Positions 50,275 to 58,488 of a DNA stretch of 64,000 nt are shown one piece after another. Where the stretch lies: positions 992,001 to 1,056,000 of the forward strand of contig NZ_CP075523.1 in assembly GCF_018502385.1 (NCBI RefSeq), in the 5' to 3' direction. This stretch comes from Synechococcus sp. LA31 (GTDB lineage: Bacteria > Cyanobacteriota > Cyanobacteriia > PCC-6307 > Cyanobiaceae). Numbering within the stretch: position 1 is the first letter of the stretch; each line of letters starts with the position of its first letter. Below the pieces are notes generated by a model. The model was not told where the DNA came from. It saw only the letters and a program-made list of their open reading frames with translations, and made no database searches. Both the position numbers and the translations under genes were made by a program.

Positions 50275-50940
50275 TCAGAGCAGCTGCCCCCACACCTCTA
50301 AATAGCGATCCTCGAGGGCCGCCACCTGCAGCTGGCCGGCCAAACCGGCCTCCTGCAACTGCAGCATCACCTCCTCGGGCGTGAAGGCGGCATGCAGCGA
50401 GGCGAGGTAATCGCGTTGAAGCACTGGAGGCGCATCTCCCTGATAGCGGCGTTGCAGATCGATCGCCGCCTCCGGGGAAGCGGGCCGCCGCAGATCCTTC
50501 ACATACACACGGGCATCGGGGCCAGCCAGCTGAAGCACGGCCTGCCAAAGCACCTGAGGATCATGAAGATGGTGCAGCAGGCTGTTGCTCACCAGAGCGC
50601 TGTAGCCACCAGCTAAACCCGGATCAGGCAAGCAACGCTGCTCGAAGCGCAGGCGCTGCTGCAACGCAGGCTCTGCGGCCAGGGCTTGTTCGGCCAGATG
50701 AAGCATGGCGGCCGCTCCATCCACACCAACCACCTGGGCGCCAGGGAACTGCCGCGCCAGCAGAAAGCTGATGTTGCCCGGGCCGCAGCCCAGATCCAAC
50801 AGCCCATCACCCAAGCCTTGCGGGAACAGCTCCACCAAACGCTCGATCAGAGCCTGATCGCCGGCGCTGAAATCAGCGGCGGCATAGGCGAGAGCCTGCT
50901 CCGCGCCCTCCATCAATTCCGGCTCAGGAGTGCGTTGCAT
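50275..50940 (-). CDS. Class I SAM-dependent methyltransferase
   Basis: 221 residues. Motif I LLDLGCGPGNISFLLARQFP (near 47-66), motif post-I VVGVDGAAAMLHLAEQAL, then SALVSNSLLHHLHDP (near 115-130) as motif IV/V. The target cannot be assigned; the sequence is of the generic methyltransferase-11/25 kind. The start overlaps the mscS stop by 17 bases in another frame, and prfC follows 12 bases after, so it is a middle member of an operon. The last residues VWGQLL form a C-terminal tail. ATG 50940. Confidence 0.85.
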   Translation of the reverse strand: MQRTPEPELMEGAEQALAYAAADFSAGDQALIERLVELFPQGLGDGLLDLGCGPGNISFLLARQFPGAQVVGVDGAAAMLHLAEQALAAEPALQQRLRFEQRCLPDPGLAGGYSALVSNSLLHHLHDPQVLWQAVLQLAGPDARVYVKDLRRPASPEAAIDLQRRYQGDAPPVLQRDYLASLHAAFTPEEVMLQLQEAGLAGQLQVAALEDRYLEVWGQLL

Positions 50941-53140
50941 CAGCGGGGTTGAGCATCAAGGTCTGCGTGGGGAAGGGGATTTCTATGCCATGGGTCTCAA
51001 GGATCTTGATGATCCGCCGGTTGAGCTCATGCAGGCTGTCCTCGAAGTCATCGTGCTCGAGGTGGCTGGAGCGAAACTCCAGCACATGGTCATAACTGAA
51101 GGCACCGATACGGCCAAGCCTGCAGGCCTGAAACTGCAAGCAAGGGTCTTCCTCCACCACCTGTTGCATCAAGGCTGGTAGGCGCTTGAGCTGCTGAGCC
51201 GTTGTGCCGTAGGCAAGACCTAGAGCGATCTCAGAAAGCTCAGCACGCTCCACCAGCTCCTCGAGATGCACCAGCAATTGTTCGCGCAAGCGCAGATAGG
51301 CCTCCCAGCCATGCAGCTCCACCATGGCCACCACAACCAAGGCACAGCAGGCATCGTCGGAGCGACGATCGATCGACACCAGCGGCTCGTTCAGCGCCGG
51401 CACGCCGGCAAGAAAACGCCGGCTTTGATAGAGAACTTCTTCCAACTGATACGGCGAAAAATCTTCGCCCAGCTGGATCCGCATCTCCAGCACCTGCATG
51501 GGTGGCTGATCACTGCGCATGCCCCGACGTGAATAATTCACAATCGTGGCCTCATCGGCAACAGAATTCGGAATCGTGACGCGGCTTTCCAGGGTTTGCA
51601 GTTCAAGGGAGCGCAGGCCGATTTTGGTGATGTAGCCGAGGTTGTCACCAACACGGCAAAACTCACCAACCCGCAGCGGTCGATCGGTCTGGATGGAGAG
51701 GCCTGCAAAGAGGTTGCCGAGCAACTTGGATGCGCCCAGACCAATCGCTAGGCCGGGCACGGCCGAGAAAGCCAGCACCGTGTTGGAAGGCAGGCCCAGC
51801 TCGATCAAGAGCTGATAGCCCAAAGCGATCGCCGCTAACGTCCCGATCGCGCGGCAAAGGGGCATCACGAAATTCGTGATCCGCTGCAGCTGAAGCGTTG
51901 TGCCGCCTCCACGCAGGCGCACCACCATTTCAGCGCTACTGCGCCCTAAAGCTTCAAACAAATAGAAGAAGAAAAAGCCAGCCGCGACGTACCAAATAAT
52001 AAAAAAGAAATAAGTAGACACTACAAACGGTAAACCGCTGAGATTCAGCACATCGTCAACAAAGAGTTTCACTGTGCGGGTGAGCGGAACCAGTGGCAGC
52101 ACGATCAAGAACCGACGCCAAGCGATCGCATCACGCTTCCAATCAATGAGACCGGCACCCTTCTTCACATTCTCGCGATAGGTGTCCAACAGCAGGCTCA
52201 CCAGCCAAACCAACACAACCAGAAACACCAGTAGACTGACCAGAACCGCAACGATTTGAAAGAGGGTTTGATCACCAAATGGAATCTCAAAGGTCTGGCG
52301 CAGCGTCTTTGGTAAAGCGAGATACCAGTCAGGAGGAACGAGATAGCCAGGTGTATAGACAAAGTCACTGAAGAAATCTGGTGTTGCGAAGGGCTGCTTC
52401 ACCACGGGAAAGTCCCTGATCTCGCGATACATCTCCCCGATCGCCATTACGGTTGGCACGGAGAAGCGATAGTCCTCGTTATCAGGATCGCCGTCTTCCT
52501 CAGCTGTCAACGTGATGGCCGCACCCGGAAGACGCCAGGAATCCGTTGGCGTGGTGCGCAAGTCATTGATCGCCTTCATGCCGGCGGCATCGGGAATCCG
52601 AATCGGCTTGGCGCTATGGGTGAAGACGTAATCCAACACATGCTTGAGCTGAATGGCAGCTTCTTCTGCCATGTCGACGCGCACGCTCGCTGGGAAACCC
52701 GAGGCATCAAGCGCCTTCACGGCCAAACGAAACAACAACTCGGTGTCATCAATCTGCTCCTGGCGCTCAGCGGGAGTTAGTCGCTCCTGTCGCCATGACC
52801 CCGCCCGGCCGAGACGCTCCGAGCGATGCCCCACCTCAGCCATCACGGCGTAGAAGTTGAGGAGGGTGGCTTCGGGGCTACCGCCCACCACCTGATCCAG
52901 CACCACATCCGACCAAGCCTTGGCCGTGAGCTCCAACTCCCCATAGAAGGGTTGCTGCTCGATCGGAATGCGTGCTGTTGTGGCGTGCGACCGGGCGGAT
53001 GTGGGCGACACGGGCGGAGCGGCCTGCAATGGCGCGAAGACCTGCAGGGCGACCACAACCGCAGCCACCACAGCCACCACAGCCACAAACACGCGGCGCC
53101 GACGCAGCCAAAAAAAGAAACGCATCGACGCCGCAGCCAT
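50924..53140 (-). CDS. MscS-family mechanosensitive channel, large form
   Basis: 738 residues. Signal/first helix at the N-terminus (FFFWLRRRRVFVAVVAVVAA), a periplasmic domain (about 50-330) with no recognised fold, then five helices (around 345-375, 395-415, 425-450, 480-510 and the pore-lining helix). The pore region has SNTVLAFSAVPGLAIGLGASKLLGNLFAGLSI, then the MscS beta domain DRPLRVGEFCRVGDNLGYITKIGLRSLELQTLESRVTIPNS. C-terminal vestibule domain extends to the end. Two starts are possible: ATG 53140 (MAAAS, used) or 53125 (MRFFF). Its function as osmotic safety valve is from the family. Heads the operon with a methyltransferase and prfC. Confidence 0.88.
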   Translation of the reverse strand: MAAASMRFFFWLRRRRVFVAVVAVVAAVVVALQVFAPLQAAPPVSPTSARSHATTARIPIEQQPFYGELELTAKAWSDVVLDQVVGGSPEATLLNFYAVMAEVGHRSERLGRAGSWRQERLTPAERQEQIDDTELLFRLAVKALDASGFPASVRVDMAEEAAIQLKHVLDYVFTHSAKPIRIPDAAGMKAINDLRTTPTDSWRLPGAAITLTAEEDGDPDNEDYRFSVPTVMAIGEMYREIRDFPVVKQPFATPDFFSDFVYTPGYLVPPDWYLALPKTLRQTFEIPFGDQTLFQIVAVLVSLLVFLVVLVWLVSLLLDTYRENVKKGAGLIDWKRDAIAWRRFLIVLPLVPLTRTVKLFVDDVLNLSGLPFVVSTYFFFIIWYVAAGFFFFYLFEALGRSSAEMVVRLRGGGTTLQLQRITNFVMPLCRAIGTLAAIALGYQLLIELGLPSNTVLAFSAVPGLAIGLGASKLLGNLFAGLSIQTDRPLRVGEFCRVGDNLGYITKIGLRSLELQTLESRVTIPNSVADEATIVNYSRRGMRSDQPPMQVLEMRIQLGEDFSPYQLEEVLYQSRRFLAGVPALNEPLVSIDRRSDDACCALVVVAMVELHGWEAYLRLREQLLVHLEELVERAELSEIALGLAYGTTAQQLKRLPALMQQVVEEDPCLQFQACRLGRIGAFSYDHVLEFRSSHLEHDDFEDSLHELNRRIIKILETHGIEIPFPTQTLMLNPADATHS

Positions 53141-53274
53141 CAGATCGAACCTGCAATCTGCCAAAACCCAATCCAGGCTGCAGCACATCGCCTCCCACCG
53201 CCAATGGTGGCAACGGCAGCTTGCAGACCCCATCGGTGGCGTTATGGTTCCAAGACGCTGAGACAACGCCGCAC

Positions 53275-55617
53275 GTGACCTTGTCAGTTCCTGGACCAAG
53301 CACCACGCCGGTGGGTGAGGCCCTCAGAGCCCCCAGGCCTGACTTCCCCGCCACCGCCCCAGCGGCCAATCCGGTCTTCTACCGCACCTATTCCCGCAAG
53401 ACCGCCAGCGGCCGTGAAAGCTGGCAGCAGGTAGCCGAGCGCAACCTGGGCGGCCTGCAAAAACTGGGCAACCTCAATGAAGACGAGGTCAACCTGCTGC
53501 GCCGTATGCAACTGGAGCAGAAAGCCCTGCCCTCCGGCCGGTGGCTCTGGATCGGTGGCACCCCCTGGATCGAGCAGAGCGAAAACTTCTCCGGCTCCTA
53601 CAACTGCACCTCCACCAACCTGGTGGATTGGGAAGCCTTCGGTCTGATGATGGACCTGGCGATGATGGGCTGCGGCACCGGCGCCATCATCGAGCCGCAC
53701 CTGATCAACCGCCTACCGGTGGTGCGCAATCAACTGGTGATCAAAGCCGTTACCGACATCGGCGCCACGCCAGCTGATCAGCGCCAAGACCACACCAGCC
53801 ACCGCATCGATGGCCAGCAGGTGTTCATCAAGGTGGGCGACACCCGTCGCGGCTGGGTGGACAGCTACCAGCTACTGCTCGAGCTGTGCAGTGATGAGAG
53901 CTTCGAGGCCGGCACACCGATCGAGATCAGCGTGGATCTCTCCGACGTGCGACCCGTTGGCGAAACCCTCAAGGGCTTCGGCGGCATGGCCAACCCGGTC
54001 AAGCTGAAGGATCTCTACGGCCGGGTGGCCCAGATCCTGGGCAAGGCCCAGGGCCGCCAGCTCACCTCGGTGGAGTGCTGCTTGCTGATCGACGAAGCAG
54101 CCGTAACGATCGTGGCCGGCAACATCCGCCGCAGCGCCGGCATGCGCCAATTCGCCGCCGATGACCTGGCCGCCTCCAGCGCCAAGGACAACCTTTGGCA
54201 GCAGGACAGCGATGGCAATTGGCGCATCGACCCGGAGCGCGATTCCCTGCGCATGGCCAATCACACCCGTGTGTTCCACACCCGCCCCGATCGGGCCACG
54301 GTGCTGGAAGCGGTGACCAAGCAGTTCCACTCCGGTGAGGGCGCCATCCAGTTCGCCCCCGAGGCGATCGCCCGCTCCAACGCCGATCTGCTCAGCACAC
54401 CGCAGCTGCGGGCTGAGTTCATCGAGATCTACTGCGACCAGGGCCGCGACGAAGCCGGCCGCTGGCTCACCAGCCATCACCCCGAGATCAGCACCGCTGA
54501 ACTGGAGCACCGCCTAGGCCGCTATGGACTCAACCCCTGTGGTGAAATCCTCGGCGCCGATTTCCACTGCAACCTGGCGGAGATCCACCTCAACCGCATT
54601 GATCCCGAGGATCATGTGGCGCAAGATGACGCCTTCACCGCTGGCGGCCTCGCTGTGGCCTGCCTGCTCAACCACCGCTTCGCGGTGGAGCGCTACCGCC
54701 AGAGCCGCGCCTGGGATCCGATCGTGGGTGTGAGCTTCACCGGCCTGTTCGACTTCTTCGTGCACGCCTTCGGCACCCCCTGGCTCACCTGGTGGGAAGC
54801 CGGCCGCCCCGACACAGAAGAAGGTCGCGCCTTCAAGGCCAAAGAAGCGGCATACCTGAGCCGCTGGAAAGAGGTCGTGAATAAGGCGGTGTGGGATTAC
54901 TGCGATCGCCACGGCCTACGCCGTCCGAACCGTTGCACCACCGTTCAGCCCGCTGGCACCAAGAGCCTGCTCACCGGCGCTTCCCCCGGCTGGCACCCCC
55001 CCAAGGCCCAGCGTTTCATCCGCCGCATCACCTTCCGTAAGAACGATCCGGTTGCCCTGGCCTGCATGGATTACGGCTACACGATCGTGCCGTCGCAGTC
55101 GGACAAAGATGAGGAAGGCCGCCTACTCAACGACCCCTTCGATCCACGCTGCACCGAGTGGCTGGTGGAAATCCCCACCGAGGTGAGCTGGGCCAACATT
55201 CCCGGTGCCGATGCGGTGGAGATCAACAACTTCTCCGCCATGGCCCAGTTCGACTTCTACATGCAGGTGCAGCAGCACTACACAGCCCATAACACCTCCG
55301 CCACGGTGGAGTTCAGGGAAGATGAGATCGAACCGCTCACCGATGCGATCCACGCCGCAATCGACAACGGCCAGGGCTACATCTCCGCAGCTCTCTTAGC
55401 TCGTTTCGATGCCAATGCCACCTTCCCGCGGCTGCCGTTCGAGCCCATCGATCACGCCACTTACGAGCAGTTACAGAGTGAAGTCGTCGGTCGCCGCCGC
55501 ACCAGCGACTTCTTCGAAGCCCTGCAGCGCTACGACGGCGGTGAACTGGTGGAAGCCGGCCCCGCTGGCTGCGACTCTGACAAGTGCCTGCTGCCTCTGG
55601 CTAAGCCGAAGAGCTGA
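53275..55617 (+). CDS. nrdJ: Class II (adenosylcobalamin-dependent) ribonucleotide reductase
   Basis: Reduces ribonucleoside triphosphates to deoxy forms with a cobalamin-generated thiyl radical; it makes DNA synthesis independent of oxygen-tied iron or manganese cofactors. The 780-residue protein is of the monomeric L. leichmannii type: SYNCTSTN (first redox Cys111), GCGTGAIIEP, NPCGEILGADFHCNLAEIHLN (radical Cys region near 420-440), QPAGTKSLLTGASPGWHPP and the C-terminal CDSDKC pair used for reduction by thioredoxin. The start is GTG 53275 (TLSVPG), because upstream residues overlap the divergent mscS promoter region. No cobalamin riboswitch is visible upstream. No intein is present. Confidence 0.95.
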   Translation: MTLSVPGPSTTPVGEALRAPRPDFPATAPAANPVFYRTYSRKTASGRESWQQVAERNLGGLQKLGNLNEDEVNLLRRMQLEQKALPSGRWLWIGGTPWIEQSENFSGSYNCTSTNLVDWEAFGLMMDLAMMGCGTGAIIEPHLINRLPVVRNQLVIKAVTDIGATPADQRQDHTSHRIDGQQVFIKVGDTRRGWVDSYQLLLELCSDESFEAGTPIEISVDLSDVRPVGETLKGFGGMANPVKLKDLYGRVAQILGKAQGRQLTSVECCLLIDEAAVTIVAGNIRRSAGMRQFAADDLAASSAKDNLWQQDSDGNWRIDPERDSLRMANHTRVFHTRPDRATVLEAVTKQFHSGEGAIQFAPEAIARSNADLLSTPQLRAEFIEIYCDQGRDEAGRWLTSHHPEISTAELEHRLGRYGLNPCGEILGADFHCNLAEIHLNRIDPEDHVAQDDAFTAGGLAVACLLNHRFAVERYRQSRAWDPIVGVSFTGLFDFFVHAFGTPWLTWWEAGRPDTEEGRAFKAKEAAYLSRWKEVVNKAVWDYCDRHGLRRPNRCTTVQPAGTKSLLTGASPGWHPPKAQRFIRRITFRKNDPVALACMDYGYTIVPSQSDKDEEGRLLNDPFDPRCTEWLVEIPTEVSWANIPGADAVEINNFSAMAQFDFYMQVQQHYTAHNTSATVEFREDEIEPLTDAIHAAIDNGQGYISAALLARFDANATFPRLPFEPIDHATYEQLQSEVVGRRRTSDFFEALQRYDGGELVEAGPAGCDSDKCLLPLAKPKS

Positions 55618-55625
55618 GCCCATCG

Positions 55626-55988
55626 ATGGGATCGTTGATTCAGCGGGGGGCTGCGTTGCTGCTGGCCCTGCAGCTCCCCGTGGCTTCTGCGCTTGAGCCT
55701 CCAAACCAGCCCGGCGCAAGCTTGGCCTTCCAATTGCTGAGCCGCTGCGCCAACGAGCGCCAGCCGAGCATCTGCCTCGAGGCTGAGGGGGCACTCAAAG
55801 CCTTGATCCAACGCGAGGAAGCACCGGATCAGCGGCTAGCGCATCCCCGCTGCCTCGGGGCCTTGAGTCATGTGGAAACCGTTCTGGCGGTGTTTCGCTG
55901 GGAGCTCGAAACCAACGACAACCTGCAACGGGTGATTGAAGTAGCCCAGCAGCAGTGTCCGCCTGATTCAGCGCCCGTCGGCCAGTAG
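55626..55988 (+). CDS. Secreted small protein of unknown function
   Basis: 120 residues from ATG 55626, eight bases after nrdJ. A clear signal peptide (LLLALQLPVASA, cleavage after ASA near residue 22) then a small Cys-containing domain (Cys at about 41, 50, 75 and 110) with helical pattern (LAFQLLSRCANERQPSICLEAEGALKALI; LSHVETVLAVFRWELETNDNLQRVIEVAQQQC). I do not recognise a family. Four Cys in an exported protein point to disulfides. The 3' end overlaps the convergent small gene by 21 bases. Confidence 0.65.
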   Translation: MGSLIQRGAALLLALQLPVASALEPPNQPGASLAFQLLSRCANERQPSICLEAEGALKALIQREEAPDQRLAHPRCLGALSHVETVLAVFRWELETNDNLQRVIEVAQQQCPPDSAPVGQ

Positions 55989-56222
55989 GTCGAGGGCGAG
56001 CGCCAACTGCTCCAGCAGCTCGCAGCAGCGCTCGTAGTGCATCTCAGGCGCCAGGCTCACCGGCAAGGTCTCAATCAGATCGGCCAGCTCGCGCGTGCGC
56101 AGAGCCAGCAGATTGGTGGAGAGAACAGCCATGACAGCAAGAACAACCCAACACGCGCCACCCCAAGCTTGCAAGGCGATCTCACGAGACCCAATCGAGA
56201 CGGCGCCAGGGTTGGGGGTCAT
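55968..56222 (-). CDS. Small single-helix membrane protein of unknown function
   Basis: 84 residues from ATG 56222. One hydrophobic segment (about 21-42, ACWVVLAVMAVLSTNLLAL) after an N-terminal lead of 20 residues, then a Glu/Leu-rich helical tail (RELADLIETLPVSLAPEMHYERCCELLEQLALALDLL). The tail could form an amphipathic helix or coiled coil. Overlaps the convergent secreted-protein gene by 21 bases. It starts 36 bases from the tRNA gene on the other strand. Function unknown. Confidence 0.58.
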   Translation of the reverse strand: MTPNPGAVSIGSREIALQAWGGACWVVLAVMAVLSTNLLALRTRELADLIETLPVSLAPEMHYERCCELLEQLALALDLLADGR

Positions 56223-56257
56223 GGGAAACTATGGACAGGTCTTCGAGGCCGACCGCT

Positions 56258-56342
56258 GGAGAGGTGGTCGAGTGGTTGATGGCTCCGGTCTTGAAAACCG
56301 GCGAAGTGAAAGCTTCCGTGGGTTCGAATCCCACCCTCTCCG
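56258..56342 (+). tRNA. tRNA-Ser (UGA anticodon)
   Basis: 85-nt class II tRNA with a long variable arm. Acceptor arm GGAGAGG (56258-56264) pairs with CCTCTCC (56335-56341), discriminator G at 56342. The anticodon stem/loop is GGTCTTGAAAACC with UGA anticodon, T arm GTGGGTTCGAATCCCAC. No CCA is encoded. The D loop and the variable arm are where expected for serine. Confidence 0.96.
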
Positions 56343-56351
56343 TTCCCAAAC

Positions 56352-56390
56352 CAGCGCCCCGGCCAGGCCACAACCCTGGCCGGGGCGCTG
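56352..56390 (+). terminator. Long perfect hairpin after tRNA-Ser
   Basis: 16-base perfect stem, CAGCGCCCCGGCCAGG (56352-56367) with CCTGGCCGGGGCGCTG (56375-56390), seven-base loop CCACAAC, ten bases after the tRNA. No U run follows at once (first T-rich stretch near 56407). Likely processing or termination signal of the tRNA transcript; the stem is unusually long. Confidence 0.75.
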
Positions 56391-56499
56391 CTGAGCATTC
56401 CAGAAACTTTTAACAAGCTCTCAAGCCGGCGGAACTGCAGCGCTCGACACACCACGGCCCTAGCGAGCACGGTTGCATAGGCGTGGTTCAAACTTTTGT

Positions 56500-56697
56500 A
56501 TGGCTTACGAACCTGGGACCACTGACTGCCGCGTCTTGATCGACAGCAAGGCACAGATTGAGGCAATTCTGCTCAATCTCGCCAAGCTGGAGAACACGGA
56601 GCACATCCGCCAGCAGTTGGTCGCCGTGCACAACCAGCTGGAAGGCTTGCACGAGCTGCGCCGCCAAAAACGTGGTGCATCGCTCACGGCCGCATAA
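56500..56697 (+). CDS. Small helical protein of unknown function
   Basis: 65 residues from ATG 56500. After a short lead (MAYEPGTTDCRVLIDSKAQ), the rest is a long helix with regular Leu/Ile spacing (IEAILLNLAKLENTEHIRQQLVAVHNQLEGLHELRRQ), suggesting a coiled coil, and a basic tail. One Cys. No membrane segment. It lies 110 bases after the tRNA hairpin; no partner is clear. Not recognised as a family. Confidence 0.6.
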   Translation: MAYEPGTTDCRVLIDSKAQIEAILLNLAKLENTEHIRQQLVAVHNQLEGLHELRRQKRGASLTAA

Positions 56698-56821
56698 CCA
56701 GCCGCTGAAGCCGCCTACAACCACCAGACGCGGATGTAGGCCGGCTAACGATCCGCAGACACCTGAGCAAGGCGCGATCGCCACCATTCTCCCAAGATGT
56801 CTCCTTAGCAATGCGGCAACG

Positions 56822-56992
56822 ATGGCTTCCCATCAGGGGGGATCAGGACGGAGAATTGCCCTGACGCTGACCAAGACAGCCGTGTTCGAGAACAAGAATC
56901 GCCCTGCCTGGCTGAATTGGCTTTTCTTAGGGATCTTCCTCTGGTCAAGCTGGCAACTGGCCGGGATGTGGTTCAGCCAGCTTCACGGATAG
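56822..56992 (+). CDS. Small single-helix membrane protein of unknown function
   Basis: 56 residues from ATG 56822. Basic N-terminal half (GGSGRRIALTLTKTAVFENKNRP), then a hydrophobic, Trp-rich helix (AWLNWLFLGIFLWSSWQLAGMWF). The stop overlaps the convergent ppk2 gene by 10 bases. Similar one-helix proteins with N-terminal amphipathic parts are common in cyanobacteria; no assignment possible. A HIP1 site (56774-56781) lies in the 124 bases upstream. Confidence 0.58.
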   Translation: MASHQGGSGRRIALTLTKTAVFENKNRPAWLNWLFLGIFLWSSWQLAGMWFSQLHG

Positions 56993-57801
56993 GCGTTCGG
57001 CACGAAAAACTGCTCGTTGATCGGTGGGCGCTCGTAGCCCTTGGCCTTCCTGCGGGGCGGCAGTTTCTGGGCCGGGGGTGTCATGTCTTCGTAGGGCACC
57101 TTGCTGAGCAAGTGATGAATGCAATTGAGACGAGCCCGGCGCTTGTCGTCGGCTTCCACCGTGAACCAGGGGGCTTCCGGGATGTTGGTGTGGGCAAACA
57201 TTTCATCTTTAGCCCGTGAGAACTCCACCCAGCGCTCCCGCGACTGCAAGTCCATCGGGCTGAGCTTCCAACGGCGGGCCGGGTCATCGATGCGGGCCTG
57301 GAAGCGGGCTTCCTGCTCGGCATCGCTCACCGAGAACCAATACTTGAGCAGCACAATCCCGGAGCGCACCAACATCCGCTCAAATTCCGGGCACGACTGC
57401 TCAAACTCCCGCAGCTCCGCATCGCTGCAAAATCCCATCACCCGCTCCACACCGGCGCGGTTGTACCAGCTGCGATCAAACAGCACGATCTCTCCGGCTG
57501 AGGGGAAGTGCTCCACGTAGCGCTGGAAATACCACTGGCTGCGCTGTTGATCGCTGGGGGTGCCCAGCGCCACCACGCGGCAGCCGCGGGGATTGAGAGG
57601 CTCGGTGATGCGTTTGATCGTGCCGCCCTTACCGGCAGCATCGCGCCCCTCAAACAACACGATCAGCCGAAAGCCAGTGGCTTTCACCCAGTACTGCATC
57701 TTCACAAGCTCCACCTGTAGGCGGGCCAGCTCCTGCTCATACAGCTTGCGATCGAGCCGCGTCTGGGCAACCGAATCGGCGTTGGTCTTGCGCTGACCCA
57801 T
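56983..57801 (-). CDS. ppk2: Polyphosphate kinase 2
   Basis: PPK2 uses polyphosphate to phosphorylate nucleoside mono- or diphosphates. The 272-residue protein has Walker A EGRDAAGKGGTIKRI (near 50-64), the lid region QQRSQWYFQRYVEHFP, Walker B DRSWYNRAGVERVMGF, and LKYWFSVSDAEQEARFQ. These place it in the single-domain class (I or III; the two cannot be told apart by eye). ATG 57801 is preferred over in-frame positions upstream, because the family starts near GQRKTNADS. It heads a minus-strand pair? The upstream DUF gene stop is 8 bases away from its start, so they may share a transcript. Confidence 0.9.
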   Translation of the reverse strand: MGQRKTNADSVAQTRLDRKLYEQELARLQVELVKMQYWVKATGFRLIVLFEGRDAAGKGGTIKRITEPLNPRGCRVVALGTPSDQQRSQWYFQRYVEHFPSAGEIVLFDRSWYNRAGVERVMGFCSDAELREFEQSCPEFERMLVRSGIVLLKYWFSVSDAEQEARFQARIDDPARRWKLSPMDLQSRERWVEFSRAKDEMFAHTNIPEAPWFTVEADDKRRARLNCIHHLLSKVPYEDMTPPAQKLPPRRKAKGYERPPINEQFFVPNAYP

Positions 57802-57808
57802 CAACCCC

Positions 57809-58207
57809 TCAACGCTTGTGATTGGATTTTGGTTGGGCAGCGGGGCCTGCCAGTAACGCCCGCACGAAGCGAACCAAACCCGCCACGAGCAGCAGCAGCG
57901 CAAGCAGGGCCGATGCCACAAGCACCAACACCGCTAGCAGTTGCAACACCCCCATCAACAGCTGCGACAGCCCACCGATGAGATGGCCGATCGCCGTGCT
58001 GATCAACAGCAGGCTGTCGAGATCAATCAGCTCTGGAAGCTGGAGCAGCAGCACCAGCAAGCCCAGCCCCGCTGCAATCAACAGCATCGCCTCAAGCAGC
58101 CGGCGCGCCCGAGGTGGACGCCGGCGTTGGCGGAAGACGGCACGTTGGGTAACAGGGGGCTGATTGCCGCCGCCGCGCACCACCTGCAGTCCGCGGCGGC
58201 GGGTCAT
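57809..58207 (-). CDS. Membrane protein with Arg-rich N-terminus, unknown function
   Basis: 132 residues from ATG 58207. The first 37 residues are very basic and Arg/Gln/Pro-rich (TRRRGLQVVRGGG; RQRRRPPRARR). Two long hydrophobic regions follow (about 38-60 and 72-115), Leu-rich and possibly three helices (LLIAAGLGLLVLLLQLPEL; LLAVLVLVASALLALLLLVAGLV). No family recognised. Its start overlaps the end of the following hypothetical gene by four bases (ATGA), and its stop lies 8 bases before ppk2. Confidence 0.6.
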   Translation of the reverse strand: MTRRRGLQVVRGGGNQPPVTQRAVFRQRRRPPRARRLLEAMLLIAAGLGLLVLLLQLPELIDLDSLLLISTAIGHLIGGLSQLLMGVLQLLAVLVLVASALLALLLLVAGLVRFVRALLAGPAAQPKSNHKR

Positions 58208-58452
58208 GACTCGAGCTGGTAGCCGGCACCGCGCATCCAGCGCTCAAACTCCACCAGCACCAGATCGTTGGGGCAGTCGACCAGGCTCAGATCACCCACG
58301 CTGCAATCGCCTTGACCGCCGTGGTGGAGCGAGAGATGGAAGCGATCACCACTGAGGCCGCACACCTCAGGGTCGCTGCGCACCACCACATCAAGGCAAG
58401 CGCCCAGGCGGGTCACACGGCGGCGCAGTTCAGACCAGCTCAAGTCGCTCAT
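58204..58452 (-). CDS. Small conserved protein of unknown function
   Basis: 82 residues from ATG 58452. Soluble. Pattern: LSWSELRRRVTRLGACLDVVVRSDPEVCGLSGDRFHLSL and CSVGDLSLVDCPNDLVLVEFERWMRGAGYQL. Three to four Cys and a DxxLxxFxxW-like end. It overlaps the downstream membrane protein gene and lies 36 bases after the DUF4335 stop, all on the minus strand, so an operon with DUF3038/DUF4335 is likely. I cannot name the family. Confidence 0.62.
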   Translation of the reverse strand: MSDLSWSELRRRVTRLGACLDVVVRSDPEVCGLSGDRFHLSLHHGGQGDCSVGDLSLVDCPNDLVLVEFERWMRGAGYQLES

Positions 58453-58488
58453 CGCGGTAGTGCAAGTGTGGGCAGGAAAGCTGCGGCG

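Noticed and set aside
53141-53274. Cobalamin riboswitch upstream of nrdJ
   Set aside because: No B12-box-like sequence or long structured leader in 134 bases.
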